A stretch of 5,477 nucleotides of DNA from Fibrobacterota bacterium (GTDB lineage: Bacteria > Fibrobacterota > Chitinivibrionia > Chitinivibrionales > JANQEN01), in NCBI GenBank assembly GCA_030619215.1, contig JAUXBV010000283.1, positions 1 through 5,477 of the forward strand, given 5' to 3'. Shown piece after piece: positions 1 to 5,040 of this stretch. Numbering within the stretch: the first letter of the stretch is position 1; each line of letters begins with the position of its first letter. The position numbers and the translations under genes were made by a program. A model generated the notes under the pieces. It had not been told where the DNA came from. It saw nothing but the letters and a program-made list of their open reading frames with translations, and did not search any database.

Positions 1-213
1 CCTCCGGATTCTATTTTATTAAGTTTACTGACAGGAATAGTTCCTCTGCAATAACCTCGTTTGTAAAATGGTAATAAACAAAAATCAAAATGCCGGGAAT
101 TACTTTATAGTGTTAAATAGAAATTATCACAAACATTTTATAACTCTTGAATAATCACAGAACCTTATGATATAATAAAAAATTGAATAAAGATATACTG
201 TTTCTTATAAGTT

Positions 214-243
214 TTGTTCCAAGAATTTGGGCGTGTCCTATAT
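214..243 (+). promoter_or_regulatory. Possible sigma-70-type promoter of the PilZ gene
   Basis: TTGTTC (214-219) and CTATAT (238-243) are separated by 18 bp and resemble -35 and -10 boxes. The -10 lies within the perfect palindrome CCTATATATAGG (237-248). The spacing is acceptable, but AT-rich DNA gives such matches by chance and no transcription data exist here. Confidence 0.3.
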
Positions 244-248
244 ATAGG
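237..248. repeat. 12-bp perfect palindrome CCTATATATAGG
   Basis: The sequence equals its own reverse complement. It lies about 100 bp ahead of the PilZ start and overlaps the best candidate -10 box. It could be an operator for a dimeric regulator or only part of an AT-rich promoter. Confidence 0.45.
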
Positions 249-269
249 GCAAAACTCTTTTTAGAACAG

Positions 270-315
270 TTATACCGCAACACAACGTAAGAAATCATTA
301 TTGAAAGCGGTATAA
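270..315. repeat. Inverted repeat (9-bp arms) in the PilZ leader
   Basis: TTATACCGC (270-278) and GCGGTATAA (307-315) are perfect reverse complements separated by 28 nt. In RNA this would make a 9-bp stem about 30 nt upstream of the PilZ start codon. In DNA it could be a spaced operator. There is no U-run after it, so it does not look like a terminator, and the loop does not match any riboswitch core I recognise. Confidence 0.45.
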
Positions 316-343
316 AAGGGTTTTTTCAGGAAAGGCAAAAAGT

Positions 344-715
344 ATGTTTGATTTTAAGGACAGGAGAAAAGACTCAAGATACCCGGTTACAGAGCAATTA
401 TCCATCAGATTTAATAACAACTTTCTAAATGGAACCGAGTGCAGTGATATAAGCCTGGGCGGCATGTGTATTGTTGTTGAGGATGAAATTGACAAAGGAC
501 ACAAATACGGAACGGTATTCCTTGTTCAAAAATATAAAGAAGAGGTAATCTTCTTTGAATCAAGATTCAGGAAAATATGGGATAATCCCGTTTTTGTAGA
601 CCGGAACGATATCCGTATCGGAGTTAAATTTTTAGATATTGATTCCAGAAATTTTGACAGCCTCTGTAAAATCATTTCCATACAGGATAAAATTGAAAAT
701 AAGCATCCCAATTAA
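344..715 (+). CDS. Small single-domain PilZ protein (c-di-GMP receptor)
   Basis: This 123-residue protein is essentially one PilZ domain. PilZ domains bind the second messenger cyclic di-GMP and usually relay it to motility, surface polysaccharide or other envelope functions. Both signature motifs are present: the N-terminal RxxxR (R8-K-D-S-R12, preceded by R7) and the (D/N)xSxxG motif as D35-I-S37-L-G-G40. A typical late beta-strand (RIGVKFLDID, residues 91-100) follows. All known ligand-contact positions of the motifs are intact, so binding is expected. There is no signal peptide, membrane segment or output domain, so it probably acts in the cytoplasm through a partner. The start is supported by AGGAAAGG at 328-335, 8 nt ahead of the ATG. 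It stands alone, separated by about 420 bp from the next gene, and its partner is not in the window. Confidence 0.88.
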   Translation: MFDFKDRRKDSRYPVTEQLSIRFNNNFLNGTECSDISLGGMCIVVEDEIDKGHKYGTVFLVQKYKEEVIFFESRFRKIWDNPVFVDRNDIRIGVKFLDIDSRNFDSLCKIISIQDKIENKHPN

Positions 716-871
716 AACAAGAAGGGCATTCCCTCATAGCAAGATAAAAGTAAAAATATTGAATTCCTGATTGGTATTTTATCCCTCGTAAAGAATATTT
801 ACAAATCAAAATTCATCAATGCTTTCATAAAAACTAATTAAAATCATGGACAAAACAGACATTTTTGCTTT

Positions 872-887
872 TGTATCAAATGTATTA
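872..887. promoter_or_regulatory. Putative GntR operator, copy 1 (double half-site)
   Basis: TGTATCAAATGTATTA contains two TGTAT(C/T)A half-sites offset by 9 bp. It differs at only two positions from the element at 1099-1114, in the same orientation. Two C/T-exchanged copies of a 16-bp element flanking a single control region suggest a specific protein binding site. The natural candidate binder is the GntR-type protein encoded immediately downstream. Confidence 0.5.
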
Positions 888-902
888 TTAAGGTTTAAAA
901 AT

Positions 903-913
903 TGTATTAATAC
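903..913. promoter_or_regulatory. Palindromic half-site TGTATTAATAC
   Basis: This holds a further TGTATTA half-site (903-909), embedded in the perfect 10-bp palindrome GTATTAATAC (904-913). The flank AATTGTATTAA (900-910) recurs exactly at 1096-1106. It is probably part of the same operator family. Confidence 0.4.
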
Positions 914-927
914 TTTTTTAAAAAAAA

Positions 928-941
928 TTGATACATTTGAT
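928..941. promoter_or_regulatory. Putative GntR operator, inverted copy
   Basis: TTGATACATTTGAT is an inverted version of the elements at 872-887 and 1099-1114. The 11-mer ATACATTTGAT (931-941) is the exact reverse complement of 875-885. It overlaps the candidate -35 box TTGATA (928-933), a position from which a bound regulator could block RNA polymerase. Confidence 0.5.
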
Positions 942-956
942 TTATTTTTTATTATA
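928..956 (+). promoter_or_regulatory. Candidate promoter of the GntR-oxidoreductase operon
   Basis: TTGATA (928-933) and ATTATA (951-956) are separated by 17 bp, the ideal sigma-70 spacing. The -35 lies within the inverted operator-like copy. It would give a leader of roughly 175 nt. The local AT-richness makes other choices possible, for example TTGATC at 1057-1062 with TTAAAA at 1080-1085. Confidence 0.35.
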
Positions 957-1086
957 TTATATACTTTCATTTATCTCAATCTTTAAAAAAATTAGGAAAA
1001 GGACAATATTTTGGTTTTTATGCTATATTGATAGTAGTTGCTCTGTATTACAACAATTGATCAATATATTAAAACAATTTTAAAAA

Positions 1087-1114
1087 TGTATCACTAATTG
1101 TATTAAATGTATCA
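1087..1114. promoter_or_regulatory. Putative GntR operator cluster next to the start codon
   Basis: Three TGTAT(C/T)A half-sites occur in 28 bp: 1087-1093, 1099-1105 and 1108-1114. The last two form TGTATTAAATGTATCA, nearly identical to 872-887. The 10-mer AAATGTATCA recurs at 1084-1093 and 1105-1114 with a period of 21 bp, two DNA turns, so the copies face the same side of the helix. The position just ahead of the regulator gene suggests autoregulation. Confidence 0.55.
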
Positions 1115-1139
1115 AGACAATACAGCAAGAACTTTAAAG

Positions 1140-2156
1140 ATGGAAAATAAATTGGATAACATAAAGAACCAGCCTTATTACATCCAGATTAAGAATGTTT
1201 TAAAGGAAAAAATCAAATCTGGAAAAATCAACAATAACAGGCTTCCATCAATAAGGCAAGTTGCAAAAGATTTCGGGTTGAGTGTTAATACAGTTTTACG
1301 AGCCTATAATGAGCTGGGAAAAGAGGGTATTGTCACCGGCTCGGTTGGCAGGGGTACCTATTTATCATTATCTCCAAAAAACAATACAACCTCAAAAGAA
1401 GCATTTGAATCTTTATCTCCCCAAACTGTTATTAATAATGAGAACAGGAAAGATTTCCTTTCGCGTATAATACAAGTCTCGCTTGAGGAAGCACTATCAT
1501 TAGATTTTTCTCTGCAGGAATTTGAGGAAGCAGTGGAAGAATACGTAAAAGAAAAACTGGAACTAATGCAAAGGATTAAACTGGTATTTATAGAATGCAA
1601 TATTGAGCAGCTTACCTATTTTGCGAACCATCTTGAGCTTAACCCGAACATCAATCTTATCCCTGTTCTTTTTGACGAGCTGAATAAGCAAAGCGATGAC
1701 ATAATGAAAGAAATCAAGAGCAGTGATATCGTTGTTACCAGTTTCTATCACCTTGACGAAGTACATAAACTCCTGGATCACCTGGAGAAAAAAATTATCG
1801 GTATCAATCTTCAACCTGAAATAAGCACCATTGTTGAGATTGCAAAGATACAACCCGACAGTGTCGTAGGAATTATTACGACAAGTAAAACATTTATTGA
1901 AATAATAAAAGAGATCCTGAAAGAACTTAATCTTAACTTTAAAGAACTATTGGAATCAAACTCAAAAGACGAAAAAACCATTAAACAACTGGTTCACAAG
2001 TGCGACGCTGTTCTGGTATCACCGAGGAGAAAAAATGTTGTAACTGGCTGTGCGACGGAACAAACAAAGATAATTGAATTCGTTTTTATCCCTGACAGGA
2101 CATCAATAAACAATCTTAAGGTTACGATGCTCGAAGTTAAAAAAAGCTTAATCTAA
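1140..2156 (+). CDS. GntR-family regulator with large C-terminal sensor-like domain
   Basis: This 338-residue DNA-binding protein has an N-terminal GntR winged helix-turn-helix of the YtrA/PlmA-like type (residues about 11-77). Key segments are PYYIQIKNVLKEKIKSG, RLPSIRQVAKDFGLSVNTV and the wing GSVGRGTYL. A helical linker typical of this branch follows (LEEALSLDFSLQEFEEAV, 115-132). Residues about 146-338 form an alternating beta/alpha region (LVFIECN, DIVVTSFYHLDEV, IIGINLQPE, VVGIITTSK, AVLVSPR) that looks like a Rossmann or periplasmic-binding-like ligand domain, much larger than the short YtrA tail. I chose the ATG at 1140. The upstream ATG at 1107 lies within an operator-like repeat and would add 11 residues before the domain. 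Neither start has a good ribosome site. The ferredoxin gene begins 13 bp after the stop, so this is probably the local regulator. Its ligand is unknown. Confidence 0.8.
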   Translation: MENKLDNIKNQPYYIQIKNVLKEKIKSGKINNNRLPSIRQVAKDFGLSVNTVLRAYNELGKEGIVTGSVGRGTYLSLSPKNNTTSKEAFESLSPQTVINNENRKDFLSRIIQVSLEEALSLDFSLQEFEEAVEEYVKEKLELMQRIKLVFIECNIEQLTYFANHLELNPNINLIPVLFDELNKQSDDIMKEIKSSDIVVTSFYHLDEVHKLLDHLEKKIIGINLQPEISTIVEIAKIQPDSVVGIITTSKTFIEIIKEILKELNLNFKELLESNSKDEKTIKQLVHKCDAVLVSPRRKNVVTGCATEQTKIIEFVFIPDRTSINNLKVTMLEVKKSLI

Positions 2157-2169
2157 AAGGATTTACCTT

Positions 2170-2463
2170 ATGGCTAAGGGAACCATGAAATATATCGGTA
2201 AAGGATTAGAGGAAAAAAAGGAAAAAAAGGCCCATGCAAAGGTTTACCTGATAAAAGACAGGTGCAAAGGGTGTAATTTCTGTATAGAATTTTGTCCGAA
2301 ACAGGTTTTGGTTGAATCAAAAGAGTTTAATATAAAGGGCTATTATCTACCTAAATTAGTTGAAATTCCCGGTGAAAAGGAGTGCGTAGGTTGTGGATAT
2401 TGCTCTTTTATCTGCCCTGAGTTTGCGATATTTGCGGAATTAAAAGATGAGGAGGAACATTAA
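2170..2463 (+). CDS. korD: 2-oxoacid:ferredoxin oxidoreductase delta subunit (2x[4Fe-4S] ferredoxin)
   Basis: This 97-residue bacterial-type ferredoxin passes electrons between the oxidoreductase core and external ferredoxin. Two complete cluster motifs are visible: C32-xx-C35-xx-C38-xxx-C42-P and C72-xx-C75-xx-C78-xxx-C82-P, each expected to bind one [4Fe-4S] cluster. The 30-residue insert between them (YYLPKLVEIPGEKEC region) is typical of the KorD/VorD-type delta subunit. The first 22 residues are lysine-rich and are encoded partly by two tandem GGAAAAAAA units (2211-2228). The start is supported by AAAGGA at 2156-2161. It follows the regulator by 13 bp, and its stop overlaps the alpha-subunit start by one base (TAATG). 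The family is clear. The symbol assumes the 2-oxoglutarate-type naming, while the real substrate class (Kor or Vor) is open. Confidence 0.85.
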   Translation: MAKGTMKYIGKGLEEKKEKKAHAKVYLIKDRCKGCNFCIEFCPKQVLVESKEFNIKGYYLPKLVEIPGEKECVGCGYCSFICPEFAIFAELKDEEEH

Positions 2464-3608
2464 TGAGTGGAACACTTACAGGAACACATTTTTTAACGGG
2501 GAATGATGCCGCTGCCGAGGGAGCGATTGCCGCAGGGTGTAGATTTTTTGCCGGTTACCCGATTACCCCATCTACAGAAGTGGCGGAAAGAATTTCTATG
2601 CGTTTCCCCCAGGTTGGAGGCTCCTACATTCAAATGGAAGATGAAATCGCATCTATGGTTGCAATACTGGGCGCATCATGGGCCGGCGTGAAGAGCATGA
2701 CCTCTACAAGCGGTCCCGGCTTCAGCCTGATGCAGGAAAACCTCGGGCTCGGCGCAATGATAGAGACCCCGACCGTAATAGTAAATGTGCAGCGCGGCTC
2801 CCCATCCACCGGATTACCCACTAATGTCGGACAGGGTGAAGTAATGCAGGCACGGTGGGGGTCACACGGCGATTATGAAATAATAGCAGTTTCGCCAAAC
2901 TCTCCACAGGAGTGTTTTGACCTTCTGATCAAAGCATTTAACTTTTCGGAACAATACCGCGTTCCCACCGTTGTACTTATGGATGAGTGTACTTCTCATA
3001 TGTCTGAAAAGGTAGTAATACCCGAAGAAAAAGATTTAGAAATAATTAACAGGAAAAAACCAACGGTTTCTCCTGAAAAATACCTTCCTTTCAAACCGGA
3101 TAAAGACATGATTCCTCCCATGGCAGTGGCAGGAGACGGATATAAAATTCATGTTACCGGACTGACACATAATGAAAAAGGGTACCCGGTCATGAGCGCA
3201 GAATGCCACGAGCCTCTTGTCAGGCGCCTGTGCGATAAAATCAGAAATAACGCTGATAAAATTATCATGATTGAAGAAGAGAAGACAGATGATGCCGAGG
3301 TAATTATTATTTCATTCGGATCAGTTTCGCGAAGTGCAAAAACAGCCTACAAAAAAGCGCGGGAACAGGGAATAAAAGCCGGTTTTCTACGGCTTATAAC
3401 AATCTGGCCCTTTCCTGAAAAAAGAATCGAAGAGCTCGCTAAGAGGGTTAAAGGATTTGTCGTAGCTGAGATTAATTACGGACAGGTTGTTTACGAGGTT
3501 GAAAGGTGTTCAAAGGGAAAAGCGAAAATAGCTCATGTTGCATTAATGGGAGGCAGGCTTCACACACCGGAAGAAATATTCAAGGGGATAAAGGAGGTGG
3601 TCAAATGA
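2463..3608 (+). CDS. korA: 2-oxoacid:ferredoxin oxidoreductase alpha subunit
   Basis: This 381-residue subunit has the pyrimidine-binding half of the TPP fold plus a transketolase C-terminal-like domain. With the beta subunit it catalyses 2-oxoacid + CoA + oxidised ferredoxin to acyl-CoA + CO2, or the reverse. Family signatures are GYPITPSTE (31-39), the MEDE acidic motif (58-61, where a glutamate normally activates TPP), TSGPG (82-86), RGSPSTGLPT (111-120) and GQGEVMQARWGSHGD (123-137). The C-terminal domain includes VIIISFGSVSRSAK (280-293) and LRLITIWPFPEKRI (309-322). Its length is normal for a separate alpha chain, with no fused gamma domain. A strong GAGGAGGA site precedes the start. 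The stop overlaps the beta-subunit start by 4 bp (ATGA at 3605-3608). It resembles both 2-oxoglutarate and branched-chain 2-oxoacid enzymes, so the exact substrate is undecided. Confidence 0.9.
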   Translation: MSGTLTGTHFLTGNDAAAEGAIAAGCRFFAGYPITPSTEVAERISMRFPQVGGSYIQMEDEIASMVAILGASWAGVKSMTSTSGPGFSLMQENLGLGAMIETPTVIVNVQRGSPSTGLPTNVGQGEVMQARWGSHGDYEIIAVSPNSPQECFDLLIKAFNFSEQYRVPTVVLMDECTSHMSEKVVIPEEKDLEIINRKKPTVSPEKYLPFKPDKDMIPPMAVAGDGYKIHVTGLTHNEKGYPVMSAECHEPLVRRLCDKIRNNADKIIMIEEEKTDDAEVIIISFGSVSRSAKTAYKKAREQGIKAGFLRLITIWPFPEKRIEELAKRVKGFVVAEINYGQVVYEVERCSKGKAKIAHVALMGGRLHTPEEIFKGIKEVVK

Positions 3609-4474
3609 ACAGAGACATTAGAGATATTGAAGATAGATGTATGTACATGGCTGAATCACATCCTCTGGATGAATACCTGCGCCAGGACAGGCTGCCTCAT
3701 ATATGGTGCACCGGATGCGGTTGCGGTGAAATACTTACCGCCTATATTGAGTCAATTATCGAACTTAAAATAGATCCCGATAAAGTCGCTGTTGTCTCAG
3801 GAATCGGCTGTATTGGAAGAGCTGCAGGCTACCTTAAATTTGACTCCTTTCATACAACCCATGGCAGGCCAATTCCCTTTGCAACGGGTTTGAAAGTCGC
3901 TAACCCGAAGCTCGATGTTACAGTTATCAGCGGAGATGGGGACCTTTTTGCGATCGGTGGTAATCACATTATCCACGCAGCTAGGCGTAATATCGAGATG
4001 CTGATTATATGTTCAAATAATTTCACGTATGGGATGACGGGAGGGCAATTCTCCCCAACAACCCCGGTAGACGCATTTACCACAACAACGCCTTACGGTA
4101 ACTGCGAAAAGCCTTTCAATCTGCCTGATCTCATGGCAGCAGCAGGTGCTACTTACGTGGCCAGGTGGACATCACTGCATGTTCGCAGGCTGAAGGACTC
4201 AATCAAAGAGGCTCTTATGAGAAAAGGATTGAGATTCATCGAAGTATTAACGCCATGCCCCACCGGTTTCGGTAAGAGAAACAAACTGGGCTCAGCAATT
4301 GACACGGCAAAATATTATCAGGACCATATGGTAATAAAACATGACGCCGACACGCGGGAGGTCGGCCTGGAAGACCCGCGGGCAGATTTTATTGTCGGTA
4401 AATTTGTTGACATAGAAAAAGAGACCTATCTGGAGGCCAAGGAAAGAATACGTTCACGGGAGGTGAAGAAATGA
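3605..4474 (+). CDS. korB: 2-oxoacid:ferredoxin oxidoreductase beta subunit (TPP-binding)
   Basis: This 289-residue catalytic subunit carries thiamine pyrophosphate. Visible motifs are WCTGCGCGE (34-42), SGIGCIGR (65-72), THGRPIPFATGLK (85-97), the Mg-TPP motif GDGD (110-113) followed by NNFTYGMTGGQ (138-148), and TPCPTGFGKRN (216-226). C35, C38, C69 and C218 match in spacing the four [4Fe-4S] ligands known from two-subunit archaeal enzymes, so the proximal cluster is probably present. I chose the ATG at 3605 rather than an in-frame ATG at 3506. AAGGAGGTG at 3591-3599 sits at ideal distance, the ATGA overlap with the alpha gene is typical, and the extra 33 residues of the longer frame only read through the alpha gene. 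The stop overlaps the gamma start by 4 bp. Confidence 0.92.
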   Translation: MNRDIRDIEDRCMYMAESHPLDEYLRQDRLPHIWCTGCGCGEILTAYIESIIELKIDPDKVAVVSGIGCIGRAAGYLKFDSFHTTHGRPIPFATGLKVANPKLDVTVISGDGDLFAIGGNHIIHAARRNIEMLIICSNNFTYGMTGGQFSPTTPVDAFTTTTPYGNCEKPFNLPDLMAAAGATYVARWTSLHVRRLKDSIKEALMRKGLRFIEVLTPCPTGFGKRNKLGSAIDTAKYYQDHMVIKHDADTREVGLEDPRADFIVGKFVDIEKETYLEAKERIRSREVKK

Positions 4475-5040
4475 GACAGGAGATACGCATAGCCGGTTTT
4501 GGAGGTCAGGGTATCATTCTTGCCGCTGTTATTACCGGTAAAGCAGCCGCGATTTTTGAAGGGAAAGAAGCGACGGTCATGGAGAATTACGGCCCCGAAG
4601 CAAGAGGAGGAGCCTGCTCCGGCACCATAGTGATCAATGATACCAAGGTTGACTACCCGTATACTACTTCCCCCGATATTATGGCAATAATGAACAAAGC
4701 TTCCTATGATAAATTCAGGCCTGAGCTGAAAAAGGATGGGATTCTTCTTATTGAAGAGGATTTGGTAACACTTGACAAAGATGATAATGCTGATGTGTAT
4801 AAAATACCAGCCACGAGATTTGCTGAAGAATTCGGCAATAAAATCGTCGCTAATATTATTATGCTCGGCTTTATGACGGGTGTTACAGAGTTTGTAAGCT
4901 TTGAGTCAATGAAATCGGCAATACTAAGCTCTGTCAAACCTCGTTTTAAGGATCTCAACGATAAGGCATATAACCGTGGTTATGAATTTGGAAAAATGTC
5001 AAGAAGAGCAGGTAAGGAACGCAGGAGTAAAAATAGATGA
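4471..5040 (+). CDS. korC: 2-oxoacid:ferredoxin oxidoreductase gamma subunit
   Basis: This 189-residue gamma chain is the CoA-binding domain that completes the alpha-beta-gamma-delta enzyme. Signatures are the N-terminal GFGGQGII loop (9-16), ENYGPEARGGACSG (38-51), the middle strand GILLIEEDLV (90-99) and NIIMLGFMTG (128-137). Length and domain order match the family. The C-terminus (from about residue 175) is very basic (SRRAGKERRSKNR), a short tail beyond the conserved fold. A GGGAGGTG site at 4458-4465 supports the start. The gene overlaps both neighbours by the 4-bp ATGA arrangement, at 4471-4474 with beta and at 5037-5040 with the HdrA-like gene. This implies translational coupling and equal supply of subunits. 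Confidence 0.9.
   Translation: MRQEIRIAGFGGQGIILAAVITGKAAAIFEGKEATVMENYGPEARGGACSGTIVINDTKVDYPYTTSPDIMAIMNKASYDKFRPELKKDGILLIEEDLVTLDKDDNADVYKIPATRFAEEFGNKIVANIIMLGFMTGVTEFVSFESMKSAILSSVKPRFKDLNDKAYNRGYEFGKMSRRAGKERRSKNR

Larger units (their letters stand above)
1..343. other. Non-coding stretch upstream of the PilZ gene
   Basis: No confident gene lies here. At the left edge short frames are open on both strands: on the plus strand one ends at a TAA at 52-54 and another at a TAA at 72-74, and on the minus strand one runs from about position 112 down to 1 without an ATG. None is long enough to identify, so a gene tail or head at the edge is possible but unsupported. The rest is AT-rich. From about 210 to 343 it holds the likely control region of the PilZ gene, with a 12-bp palindrome and a 9-bp inverted repeat listed separately. 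Confidence 0.6.
716..1139. other. AT-rich intergenic control region ahead of the regulator operon
   Basis: No coding frame of note lies on either strand. Just after the PilZ stop there is only a weak AGGG/CCCT hairpin (723-734) without a U-tract, so no convincing terminator is visible. A small GTAAA/TTTAC inverted repeat sits at 788-802. From about 870 the DNA is extremely AT-rich, with long A and T runs (914-927, 944-950). It carries the repeated TGTAT(C/T)A elements, a GTATTAATAC palindrome (904-913), an ATTGATCAAT palindrome (1056-1065) and a promoter candidate. It is best read as a complex promoter-operator region for the GntR-ferredoxin oxidoreductase operon. Confidence 0.65.

Noticed and set aside
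1..112. Partial gene at the left edge, on the minus strand or either of two plus-strand frames
   Set aside because: All three frames are short and mutually exclusive, the minus frame has no ATG, and none shows a recognisable motif.
270..343. Cyclic di-GMP riboswitch ahead of the PilZ gene
   Set aside because: There is an inverted repeat, but I could not find the conserved core sequences or multi-helix layout of either known c-di-GMP riboswitch class.
298..711. Minus-strand open frames opposite the PilZ gene (298-504, 526-711)
   Set aside because: They are shadows of a well-supported PilZ gene, and their translations have no recognisable domain.
723..734. Rho-independent terminator after the PilZ gene
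   Set aside because: The AGGG/CCCT stem is only four base pairs and is not followed by a U-run.
716..1139. CRISPR array suggested by the repeated heptamers
   Set aside because: The repeats are too short (7-16 bp), unevenly spaced and present in both orientations. An operator array fits better.
1358..1853. Minus-strand open frames inside the regulator gene
   Set aside because: They lie opposite a clear GntR coding sequence and show no motifs.
3506..3604. Longer version of the beta subunit starting at an ATG at 3506
   Set aside because: The added 33 residues overlap the conserved end of the alpha gene, and an ideal ribosome site serves the ATG at 3605.
4704..4958. Minus-strand open frame inside the gamma-subunit gene
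   Set aside because: It is antisense to a conserved oxidoreductase subunit and has low-complexity serine-rich composition.
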